Shown here piece after piece: positions 1-4,736 of a stretch of 7,841 nt of DNA. Location of the stretch: NCBI GenBank assembly GCA_919902485.1, contig CAKKRB010000174.1:1-7841 (forward strand), written 5' to 3'. Every line of letters begins with the position of its first letter. The stretch's first letter is position 1. This DNA is from Omnitrophica bacterium GWA2_41_15 (GTDB lineage Bacteria; Omnitrophota; Gorgyraeia; Gorgyraeales; Gorgyraeaceae). Under the pieces are notes generated by a model. It worked only from the letters and a program-made list of their open reading frames with translations, searched no databases and was not told where the DNA came from. The translations under genes were made by a program, and so were the position numbers.

Positions 1-98
1 GAGTCCAGCCTGAATATCCATATAAGGATCAGGAACATTCCTATCCAGAAAAGCACATTTTTATTTATCTTGTTTCCGCCCTTATTTTCCATTTTCAT
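1..98 (-). CDS. ftsH: Probable ATP-dependent zinc metalloprotease FtsH, N-terminal fragment (partial)
   Basis: Only the first 32 codons are inside the window; the gene runs off the left edge. The peptide starts MKMENKGGNKINKN and continues into one hydrophobic segment, about residues 15-29 (VLFWIGMFLILIWIF), followed by RLD. A short charged N-terminus followed at once by a membrane helix is how FtsH begins, and ftsH next to tilS is a widespread bacterial arrangement. FtsH is a membrane-anchored AAA+ protease that degrades misfolded membrane proteins and some regulators. A Shine-Dalgarno sequence (TAGGAG, 103-108) lies 4 bases before the ATG at 96-98 and 10 bases before a second in-frame ATG at 90-92, so either could be the start. 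A promoter lies at 121-150. No AAA or protease motif is visible here, so the identity rests on synteny and N-terminal character. Confidence 0.6.
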   Translation of the reverse strand, partial: MKMENKGGNKINKNVLFWIGMFLILIWIFRLD

Positions 99-120
99 AT
101 TTCTCCTATATTAGATAGAT

Positions 121-150
121 ATAATATCACAGTTTGCTGAAATAAATCAA
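121..150 (-). promoter_or_regulatory. Sigma70-type promoter with extended -10 for the ftsH-like gene
   Basis: On the minus strand a TTGATT box (145-150) and a TATTAT box (121-126) are separated by 18 bases. The -10 box is preceded by TG one base upstream (128-129), giving an extended -10. Transcription would start about 7 bases further on, leaving a short leader that contains the TAGGAG ribosome site and then the ATG at 98. The flanks are very AT-rich. Having its own promoter implies that the ftsH-like gene is at least partly independent of tilS. This is a sequence match only. Confidence 0.6.
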
Positions 151-188
151 CTTTTTATTAATTTTAAAATGTACTATCTGAATAAACA

Positions 189-647
189 GGTAACATATAT
201 CATAATAGCCAGCCCTGGCAGGCCTTCGAAAAGACACTTGGACGCCCCAGCGTGGCGTCCTTCGTTCCGCGCCGATTCTCGTCCCTCGACAGGCTCGGGA
301 CTAAAAACCCTGAGCCCTTCGACTTTGCTCAGGATGGTTCAAGGTGGTGAGCCTGTTGAACCACTTGTCGAAGGGTCGCTCGTCCTGCAAGCAGGCTGGG
401 GCCTGAGGCACATTTGAAAGGTTTTGGAGCTAGTATTATTTAATACTAGGCGCACAAGGATTTACGGCGAGAGTTTTTATACCGTCAAGACTACCTTCGG
501 TATAAAAACCGAGCCGTAAACCGTAGTGCGCCCCAAAAGCATTTCTGTGCCGAACGGCCCCAGCCTGCTTGCAGGACACCATGCCCGCTCGAATCGGCGA
601 GACTTTTCTCAGACCTGCCAGGGCTGACAAGAGCCTATAGTGTTACC
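189..647. repeat. Large nested, branched palindrome filling the tilS-ftsH intergenic region
   Basis: Nearly all of the 563-base gap between tilS and ftsH folds on itself. Pairing arms seen by eye, from outside in, are: 189-195 with 641-647 (GGTAACA); 211-222 with 614-625 (AGCCCTGGCAGG); 270-278 with 591-599 (CGCCGATTC); a perfect 22-bp pair 382-403 with 556-577; 407-412 with 546-551; 422-427 with 533-538; 449-455 with 526-532 (GGCGCAC); 461-468 with 513-520 (TTTACGGC); and 473-484 with 498-509 (GTTTTTATACCG). Side hairpins branch off at 241-259, 281-381 and 431-448. The two ORFs inside it (169-417 plus, 436-630 minus) are byproducts of the repeat and resemble no protein I know. It could be a nested set of mobile palindromic elements or a structured RNA. 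I see no transposase and no matching known RNA family. Confidence 0.8.
281..381. repeat. Side-branch hairpin block within the large palindrome (GTCGAAGGG-type repeat)
   Basis: This block interrupts only the left arm of the large palindrome: the arms at 270-278/591-599 and 382-403/556-577 pair on either side of it, and the right arm has only about 12 bases here. It contains its own hairpins: GTCCC/GGGAC (281-285 with 297-301), CCCTTCGAC (315-323) with GTCGAAGGG (367-375), and TGGTTCAA (335-342) with TTGAACCA (356-363). An alternative pairing is CCTGAGC (309-315) with GCTCAGG (327-333). The motif resembles the CTTCGAC...GTCGAAG palindromic repeats dispersed in many environmental bacterial genomes. 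The one-sided placement suggests a later insertion into an older palindrome. Confidence 0.6.
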
Positions 648-661
648 TAACATTGAAAGTA

Positions 662-1657
662 TTACATTATCAACTTTAAGATAAGATTTGTTCTGTCTTT
701 TGTGATGCTTATTCCTGCTGGCAAGTCTACTATTGAATTTACAGGCCTGTTATCAATCAGCTCTTCTATTTCTTTCCAGTGCTGATACGTAAGCCTCCTG
801 AGATCGCCTTTGAGTTCTTCCAATGCAGTTCTTAAAATTCTTTTTCTCACTGCCTCTGGCTGTTTTTTAAATTTTTTCAAGTCTATATAAATCTCGCTGT
901 GCTTGATTTTTGACACGCTATTGAATTTTCTCTTTGCATATTTAGCTAAAAATTCATTCTCTATCTGGAGATTTTCAGCCATATTGGCCAGGACTTCTTT
1001 GATATTGGCATTGAACTCTTTTTCCAAAAACGGGATCAGCTCCAGCCTGACTTTATTTCTTGTAAAAATAGTCTTTTCATTCGAGGAATCCTTCCTGAAT
1101 TTTAAACCAGAACCTGAAATAAATTCCTCTACCTCTTTTCTGGAAATTTCAATGAGCGGTCTTATGATCAGAAACCCCTGCATTTCTTTCACAGGGCTTA
1201 TGCCACCAAGGCCTTTCATGCCAGCCCCTCTTATCAGCCTCATAAGTACTGTCTCTGCCTGATCATCCCTTGTGTGGCCTACAGTTATTTTTTTTATCCC
1301 TCTTTCTTTTGCCGCGGCCTTGAAAAAATTATATCTTTCAAACCTGGCAGCCTCTTCAGGAGAAATACCTTTTTCCTCAGCAATCTTAGGCACATCTATC
1401 TCTTCAAAAACTATTTCAAGCCCATATTTTTTCGCAAGTTCCTGGCAGAAAATCCTATCAGCCTTTGATTCTTCGCCTCTGAATTTATGATCAAGATGCG
1501 CAACTAATATATTCAAAGAATATTCTTTTTTCAGGCTATGCAGAACATGCAGGAGCGTTACTGAATCAGGCCCGCCTGAAACGCCAACAAGAACCCTGTC
1601 GCCTTTCTGGAACATGTTATATTTTTTGATGGTGGAGATGATTTTGTGGAGAAGCAT
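662..1657 (-). CDS. tilS: tRNA(Ile)-lysidine synthase TilS
   Basis: TilS uses ATP to attach lysine to C34 of the CAU-anticodon tRNA-Ile2, changing its codon reading from AUG to AUA and its charging from Met to Ile. The 331-residue product has the N-type PP-loop SGGPDS at residues 27-32, the family motif HLDHKFRGEES at 54-64 (usually HxxHxLRGEES), GHTRDDQAET at 127-136, RKDSSN at 188-193 and TRNKVR at 199-204. After these comes a helical region and a short C-terminal part. It is shorter than the E. coli and Bacillus enzymes (above 400 residues) and closer to the compact Aquifex-type form, so the C-terminal domain is reduced; this looks natural, not truncated. The ATG at 1655-1657 gives the expected ~25 residues before the PP-loop, but no clear Shine-Dalgarno precedes it, and its start lies at the edge of an inverted repeat. 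It follows tRNA-Met and precedes the ftsH-like gene. Confidence 0.95.
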   Translation of the reverse strand: MLLHKIISTIKKYNMFQKGDRVLVGVSGGPDSVTLLHVLHSLKKEYSLNILVAHLDHKFRGEESKADRIFCQELAKKYGLEIVFEEIDVPKIAEEKGISPEEAARFERYNFFKAAAKERGIKKITVGHTRDDQAETVLMRLIRGAGMKGLGGISPVKEMQGFLIIRPLIEISRKEVEEFISGSGLKFRKDSSNEKTIFTRNKVRLELIPFLEKEFNANIKEVLANMAENLQIENEFLAKYAKRKFNSVSKIKHSEIYIDLKKFKKQPEAVRKRILRTALEELKGDLRRLTYQHWKEIEELIDNRPVNSIVDLPAGISITKDRTNLILKLIM

Positions 1658-1784
1658 GGTAGATTATGGCCCCGCACCAGTCGCTAAGGATTATTTCTAT
1701 GTTATAGTTTTCGCTCCGGTGCAGGGCTCATGAACCACTTATACACGGGGCGTGCCATGAACCCGAACGAAAACTATATCTACC
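1658..1784. repeat. Inverted-repeat-rich spacer between tRNA-Met and tilS
   Basis: This gap holds no gene but several overlapping inverted repeats. GGTAGAT (1658-1664) pairs with ATCTACC (1778-1784), and an 11-bp arm TATAGTTTTCG (1703-1713) pairs with CGAAAACTATA (1768-1778). GCCCCGCACC (1669-1678) pairs with GGTGCAGGGC (1718-1727) with one mismatch. CATGAACC occurs twice directly (1729-1736, 1756-1763) and once inverted as GGTTCATG (1802-1809) at the end of the tRNA. No convincing promoter or rho-independent terminator is visible. It resembles a degenerate palindromic element of the same general kind as the one left of tilS, though with a different sequence. Confidence 0.6.
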
Positions 1785-1804
1785 ACTCATTCTTAGTGAG
1801 TGGT
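1782..1804 (-). repeat. Hairpin immediately downstream of tRNA-Met
   Basis: On the transcribed strand ACCACTCA and TGAGTGGT form an 8-bp stem with a 7-base loop. It begins only three bases after the encoded CCA of the tRNA. There is no U-run after it, so it is not a typical intrinsic terminator. It could be a 3' processing or stability element of the tRNA precursor, or simply one arm of the adjacent repeat. Confidence 0.6.
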
Positions 1805-1807
1805 TCA

Positions 1808-1884
1808 TGGTAGCGGCGAGTGGATTTGAACCACTGACACGCCGGGTATGAGCCGACTGCTCTGCCAGGCTGAGCTACGCCGCC
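1808..1884 (-). tRNA. tRNA-Met (anticodon CAT), elongator type, CCA encoded
   Basis: The 77-base minus-strand sequence folds into a full cloverleaf. The acceptor stem is GGCGGCG with CGCCGCT, with a G1-U72 wobble as in the Bacillus elongator tRNA-Met. The D stem is GCTC/GAGC, the anticodon stem GTCGG/CCGGC and the T stem AGTGG/CCACT with loop TTCAAAT. The discriminator is A and CCA is encoded. The anticodon loop is CTCATAC, so the anticodon is CAT. A pyrimidine-purine 11-24 pair, a paired position 1-72 and the lack of three stacked G-C pairs (GGG/CCC) in the anticodon stem argue against an initiator. A CAT anticodon could also mark the TilS substrate tRNA-Ile2, and tilS is the next gene. However, the acceptor bases G4-C69 and G5-C68, C38, and the overall match to elongator Met make that less likely. 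Hairpins abut both ends. Confidence 0.9.
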
Positions 1885-1906
1885 GAATTTTGTGAAACAA
1901 AATTCG
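1885..1906 (-). repeat. Triloop hairpin in the 5' leader of tRNA-Met
   Basis: On the plus strand CGAATTTTGT, loop GAA, ACAAAATTCG is a perfect 10-bp inverted repeat at 1884-1906. Its outermost base is G1 of the tRNA. On the precursor RNA this stem would stack directly on the acceptor stem at the RNase P cleavage point. The arm AATTTTG and the GAA triloop are shared with the hairpin at 4673-4707. Confidence 0.7.
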
Positions 1907-1907
1907 A

Positions 1908-1962
1908 TCTTGAGCCTGCGTAAAGAAATGCGAGCAAAGCGAGCATTTTAGCAGGCGAAAGA
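1908..1962 (-). repeat. Hairpin between larE and tRNA-Met
   Basis: TCTTGAGCCTGC (1908-1919) pairs with GCAGGCGAAAGA (1951-1962) with two mismatches. An inner stem AAATGC (1926-1931) pairs with GCATTT (1943-1948). The loop holds the direct repeat GCGAGC. It starts about 10 bases after the larE stop. No U-run follows, so it is not a typical rho-independent terminator. It may separate or stabilise the larE and tRNA parts of a common transcript, or be another palindromic repeat. Confidence 0.55.
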
Positions 1963-1971
1963 CCTGAATTT

Positions 1972-2772
1972 TTACTTCAACACCTCATTCAAACTCCCTG
2001 TCCTGTATCCTTCTAGATCCAGCGCAATATACTTAAACCCGAGTTGCTTTAAGCGTCCTGTTATTTTATCACAAAATTTTTTGCTAACAAACTTTTTTAT
2101 ATCTTCTTTTTCCACTTCTATTCTGGCAATGTTACTATGACAACGAACCCTTACCTGAGACATCCCTTGCCTTTTTATAAAATCTTCAGCTGCCTCTATT
2201 TTTCTCAATGCCCCCTTGTTTATCTCTTCACCATACGGAAACCTGGAAGCCAGACATGCCATTGAAGGCAAACCAGATGTTTTCAGCTTTAATTTTCTGG
2301 AGAATTTCCTTATATCGTCTTTTGAAAAATCTGCCTCTATAAGGGGGCTTCTGACTCTAAATTCTTTTTTTGCCTTACTGCCGGGCCTGTAATCTTTTAT
2401 ATCATCAGTATTTGACGCATCTAAAACATAGCTAAAGCCATTTTCTTCTTTAATCCTGTTTAATCTCTTAAACAGCTCTTTTTTGCAGTAATAACATCTG
2501 TTTACAGGATTTTTTGTAAAATTTTTATCTTTTAGCTCGTTTGTATGAATTATTTTATGTCTTACGCCCAAATCTTTTGCAAATCTCTTTGCCTGCCTGA
2601 GTTCAGTTCTGGTATAAGTCTCTGACACAGCTGTTACAGCCAGAACATTCTCTTCTGGCAAAGCGTCTTTCGCAGCTTTAAGCAAAAAACTGCTATCCAC
2701 CCCGCCTGAAAACGCCACCACTACCCTGCCCATCCCTGTTAAAGCCTTCTTTAATTTCTCTAATTTACCCAA
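1972..2772 (-). CDS. larE: LarE-type ATP-dependent sulfur transferase (PP-loop), three-cysteine form
   Basis: In lactate racemase maturation LarE adenylates the carboxylates of pyridinium-3,5-biscarboxylic acid mononucleotide and converts them to thiocarboxylates, towards the nickel-pincer cofactor. The 266-residue product has the PP-loop SGGVDSS at 22-28, NPVNRCYYCK at 88-97, DASNTDD at 118-124, DYRPG at 127-131 and ACLASRFPYG at 172-181, all typical of this family and of its usual length. Cysteines C93, C96 and C173 match the three-Cys variant thought to hold a [4Fe-4S] cluster, not the single sacrificial Cys of the Lactobacillus enzyme. The start is TTG at 2770-2772. It is favoured because a strong GAGGGGTGAT site lies just upstream and it gives the normal ~20 residues before the PP-loop; the next Met (residue 14) would be too close. 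It follows mnmA by 4 bases. No larA, larB or larC lies in the window, so the true substrate is open. Confidence 0.85.
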   Translation of the reverse strand: MGKLEKLKKALTGMGRVVVAFSGGVDSSFLLKAAKDALPEENVLAVTAVSETYTRTELRQAKRFAKDLGVRHKIIHTNELKDKNFTKNPVNRCYYCKKELFKRLNRIKEENGFSYVLDASNTDDIKDYRPGSKAKKEFRVRSPLIEADFSKDDIRKFSRKLKLKTSGLPSMACLASRFPYGEEINKGALRKIEAAEDFIKRQGMSQVRVRCHSNIARIEVEKEDIKKFVSKKFCDKITGRLKQLGFKYIALDLEGYRTGSLNEVLK

Positions 2773-2785
2773 ACTATCACCCCTC
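2773..2785 (-). promoter_or_regulatory. Ribosome binding site of larE overlapping the mnmA stop codon
   Basis: The minus strand reads GAGGGGTGATAGT and then TTG. GAGGGGTGAT closely matches the anti-Shine-Dalgarno complement and decides for the TTG start of larE. The mnmA stop TGA (2777-2779) is inside this site, so a ribosome finishing mnmA is placed to start larE. A 43-bp palindrome ends 6 bases upstream and might affect access to the site. Confidence 0.75.
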
Positions 2786-3898
2786 TATTTTCGTTATTTC
2801 ACAAAACGAGTCATACTCGTTTTGTGAAATAACGCGATCGATCCAGCCGCCGCCTGCCACGTATTCGCCATCATAAAAAACAGCTGCCTGGCCAGGCGTT
2901 ATTGCATTCTGCGGCTCTTTAAAACTTACCTCTACTTTGTTAGCTCCTATATCCTTTACAAAAGCCGGCGATTTCCTGTGATTATATCTTATTTTTACTT
3001 CTAATTCCGCTGTTTTCCTGATATCCTTAATAAGCCAGTTTACATTCTTTGCAAGAAATTTTTTCCCTTTAACACTGCCTGATTCCCCGACTACAATAAC
3101 ATTGTCTTTTGGCCGTATCTCTGTAACGTATAAAGGATTTTTCGCAGCTATGCCGAGTCCCCTGCGTTGGCCTATTGTAAAATTCCAGTAACCTAAATGC
3201 TGGCTAAGTATCTTGCCGGACGTATCCAGTATATTGCCTGTTTTAGGCTTTATATTTCTATACCTTTTTATAAAACCAGAATAATCATCGTCAGGCACAA
3301 AGCATATTTCCTGGCTGTCTGGCTTATCATATACATCTAACCCCAATCCCTTTGCCTTATCCCTGACGGCATCTTTCTTAAGCCCGCCTATGGGCAGCAG
3401 GGTCTTTTTTAACTGGCTGTTTTTCAGGCAAAACAAGACATACGACTGGTCCTTTGACTTATCAGCAGCTTCCCTTAACCTGCAAAAACCATTTCTTTCT
3501 ATCCTTGCATAATGGCCTGTTGCTATAAACCCACATCCAAGACTTTCTGCTTTTTTAAGCAGGCTCCCGAATTTTATCTTCTCGTTGCAGACTATGCACG
3601 GATTAGGTGTTCTGGCTGAAAGATACTCATCTGCAAAATAATCTATTACATTCTTTTTAAAATCCGCCTCGAGATTGAAAACATAATGCCTTATGCCAAG
3701 ATTTTTACAAACTTTTCTGGCATCCTCTATATCTTTCAATGAACAGCACGACTTTTCTTTTTCCTGGCCGCATAATTCCTTGGGCCAGATTTTCATGGTA
3801 GCGCCTATCACTTCACAATTCTCTTCTTTTAAAATAGCCGCGGCCACTGAACTATCCACCCCGCCGCTCATTGCAACCAAAACTCGCTGTCTATGCAT
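2777..3898 (-). CDS. mnmA: tRNA-specific 2-thiouridylase MnmA
   Basis: MnmA adenylates U34 of tRNA-Glu, -Gln and -Lys and transfers sulfur to make 2-thiouridine, which supports accurate decoding. The 373-residue product has the PP-loop SGGVDSS at 11-17, TPNPCIVCN at 97-105, ATGHYAR at 126-132, SQEICFVP at 195-202, the central tRNA-binding FTIGQRRGLGI and the C-terminal beta-barrel ending in GQAAVFYDGEYVAGGGWI. The conserved cysteines are C104 and C199; C101 replaces the Asp of the E. coli PNPDVLCN motif, making a CxxC. The family normally ends soon after GGGWI. Here about 18 more residues follow, mostly encoded by a 43-bp palindrome. The ATG (3896-3898) has a good AGGGG site 8 bases upstream. 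The gene lies 11 bases after coaX and 4 bases before larE. Confidence 0.96.
   Translation of the reverse strand: MHRQRVLVAMSGGVDSSVAAAILKEENCEVIGATMKIWPKELCGQEKEKSCCSLKDIEDARKVCKNLGIRHYVFNLEADFKKNVIDYFADEYLSARTPNPCIVCNEKIKFGSLLKKAESLGCGFIATGHYARIERNGFCRLREAADKSKDQSYVLFCLKNSQLKKTLLPIGGLKKDAVRDKAKGLGLDVYDKPDSQEICFVPDDDYSGFIKRYRNIKPKTGNILDTSGKILSQHLGYWNFTIGQRRGLGIAAKNPLYVTEIRPKDNVIVVGESGSVKGKKFLAKNVNWLIKDIRKTAELEVKIRYNHRKSPAFVKDIGANKVEVSFKEPQNAITPGQAAVFYDGEYVAGGGWIDRVISQNEYDSFCEITKIEG
2792..2834. repeat. 43-bp perfect palindromic element inside the 3' end of mnmA (copy 1)
   Basis: Two perfect 20-base arms, 2792-2811 and 2815-2834, flank the triloop CAT. The arm begins CGTTATTTCACAAAA and ends CGAGT. 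On the coding strand it is read in frame as roughly mnmA residues 356-369 (VISQNEYDSFCEIT), so it forms most of the C-terminal tail. A second copy at 7713-7755 shares the same triloop and nearly the same arms. Confidence 0.9.
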
Positions 3899-3906
3899 AT
3901 ATCAAA

Positions 3907-3912
3907 CCCCTA
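3907..3912 (-). promoter_or_regulatory. Ribosome binding site of mnmA overlapping the coaX stop codon
   Basis: The minus strand reads TAGGGG, 8 bases before the mnmA ATG. TAG is the coaX stop (3910-3912). As at the mnmA-larE junction, the upstream stop is part of the downstream ribosome site, suggesting coupled translation of coaX, mnmA and larE. Confidence 0.7.
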
Positions 3913-4656
3913 AACATTTAAATCCTCGGCTATTAATCTTAAGCCTTTAAGAGTAAGGTCAGGGTCTATCCTGTCAGCGGTCTCGCAATAAGGCCCTATA
4001 AGTTTGGAAAAACCCCCTGTAACTATAACCTTTGCATTTCTGCAGTATCTTTTTTTCAGTTTGCAGACTATGCCGTCGCATAAACTGCTAAAGCCATATA
4101 TAATACCTGCCCGCATGCTTTCTTTTGTCTCTTTGCCCAATATACCTTTCGGCTTTTTTATAGTAATCATAGGAAGAAGCGCTGTTTTTTCTGACAAAGC
4201 CCATAAAGAAATCCCAGGGCCTGGCGCTATGACCCCGCCGATATACTGCATCCTCTGGTTTACAATGTCTATTGTTATAGCTGTGCCGAAATCTACAATA
4301 ATACATTCTCCGCCATATAGTTCATACGCAGCCCTCGCATTCACAAGCCTGTCAGGCCCGACCTGCCCGGGATTATTGTAGAGATTCTTGACCCCGCTGT
4401 CCAGATCTCTGCCTACAACTGCGCTTTTTTTACCTGTAATATCTTTAATCGCATTTTCAACTTTTTTCAGCGCCTGAGGCACAACACTGGTTATAATTAC
4501 AGAATCTATATCCTTAAGATAACGGTTTAAATTCTTGGCATATTCCATGTTCAAATTTTTGGAATACATAGGTATCCTGAAGGTCTTCTTTAAAATCCTA
4601 CCTTTAAAAATACCGTTATGAATGCTTGTATTGCCGATGTCAATTGTCAATAGCAT
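3910..4656 (-). CDS. coaX: Type III pantothenate kinase CoaX
   Basis: CoaX phosphorylates pantothenate, the first step of coenzyme A synthesis. Type III enzymes belong to the ASKHA fold, need a monovalent cation and are not inhibited by CoA. The 248-residue product has the phosphate-binding DIGNTS at residues 6-11, GPDRLVNA at 100-107, DFGTAITID at 122-130 (D122 probable catalytic base), GGVIAPG at 140-146, IVTGG at 211-215 and the closing DPDLTLKGL at 231-239. This is full length for the family. The ATG start places DIGNTS at the N-terminus as expected; the ribosome site is weak (AAGG about 11 bases away). It lies 80 bases after birA across a perfect hairpin, and its stop is in the mnmA ribosome site. 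A birA-coaX pair is common in bacteria. Confidence 0.95.
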   Translation of the reverse strand: MLLTIDIGNTSIHNGIFKGRILKKTFRIPMYSKNLNMEYAKNLNRYLKDIDSVIITSVVPQALKKVENAIKDITGKKSAVVGRDLDSGVKNLYNNPGQVGPDRLVNARAAYELYGGECIIVDFGTAITIDIVNQRMQYIGGVIAPGPGISLWALSEKTALLPMITIKKPKGILGKETKESMRAGIIYGFSSLCDGIVCKLKKRYCRNAKVIVTGGFSKLIGPYCETADRIDPDLTLKGLRLIAEDLNV

Positions 4657-4672
4657 GTTTTTACTGCCTTTG

Positions 4673-4707
4673 AATTTTGCAGGTTGCTGAAAGCAACCTG
4701 CAAAATT
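4673..4707. repeat. Perfect 16-bp stem, triloop palindrome between birA and coaX
   Basis: AATTTTGCAGGTTGCT (4673-4688), loop GAA, and AGCAACCTGCAAAATT (4692-4707) form a perfect inverted repeat. It fills half of the 80-base birA-coaX gap. Neither strand has a U-run after the stem, so it is not a standard terminator. The ends AATTTTG/CAAAATT and the GAA triloop are the same as in the tRNA leader hairpin at 1884-1906, which suggests related elements or shared origin. Confidence 0.85.
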
Positions 4708-4736
4708 GGTTAAGGAATTAGTGTATTATTTGTTAG

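Noticed and set aside
169..417. Plus-strand ORF of 82 codons
   Set aside because: It lies inside the large palindrome, its composition follows the repeat arms, and no ribosome site or familiar domain is seen.
436..630. Minus-strand ORF of 64 codons
   Set aside because: It reads through the right arm and centre of the same palindrome and has no recognisable protein features.
189..647. CRISPR array or insertion sequence
   Set aside because: There are no regularly spaced direct repeats and no transposase. The order is nested inverted arms, which fits neither.
903..1490. Plus-strand ORFs opposite tilS
   Set aside because: They are antisense shadows of a well-supported tilS coding sequence with hydrophobic, low-information translations. 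The same applies to plus-strand ORFs opposite mnmA, coaX, birA and uvrB, and to the minus-strand ORF at 4088-4306, which lies within coaX in another frame.
1808..1884. Initiator tRNA-fMet or tRNA-Ile2 as the identity of the CAT tRNA
   Set aside because: Position 1-72 is paired (G-U), the 11-24 pair is pyrimidine-purine, and the anticodon stem lacks the three stacked G-C pairs of initiators. The acceptor stem and loop CTCATAC fit elongator Met better than Ile2, although Ile2 is not fully excluded.
4673..4707. Rho-independent terminator after birA
   Set aside because: The stem is strong but no U-run follows on the minus strand, and coaX continues in the same direction.
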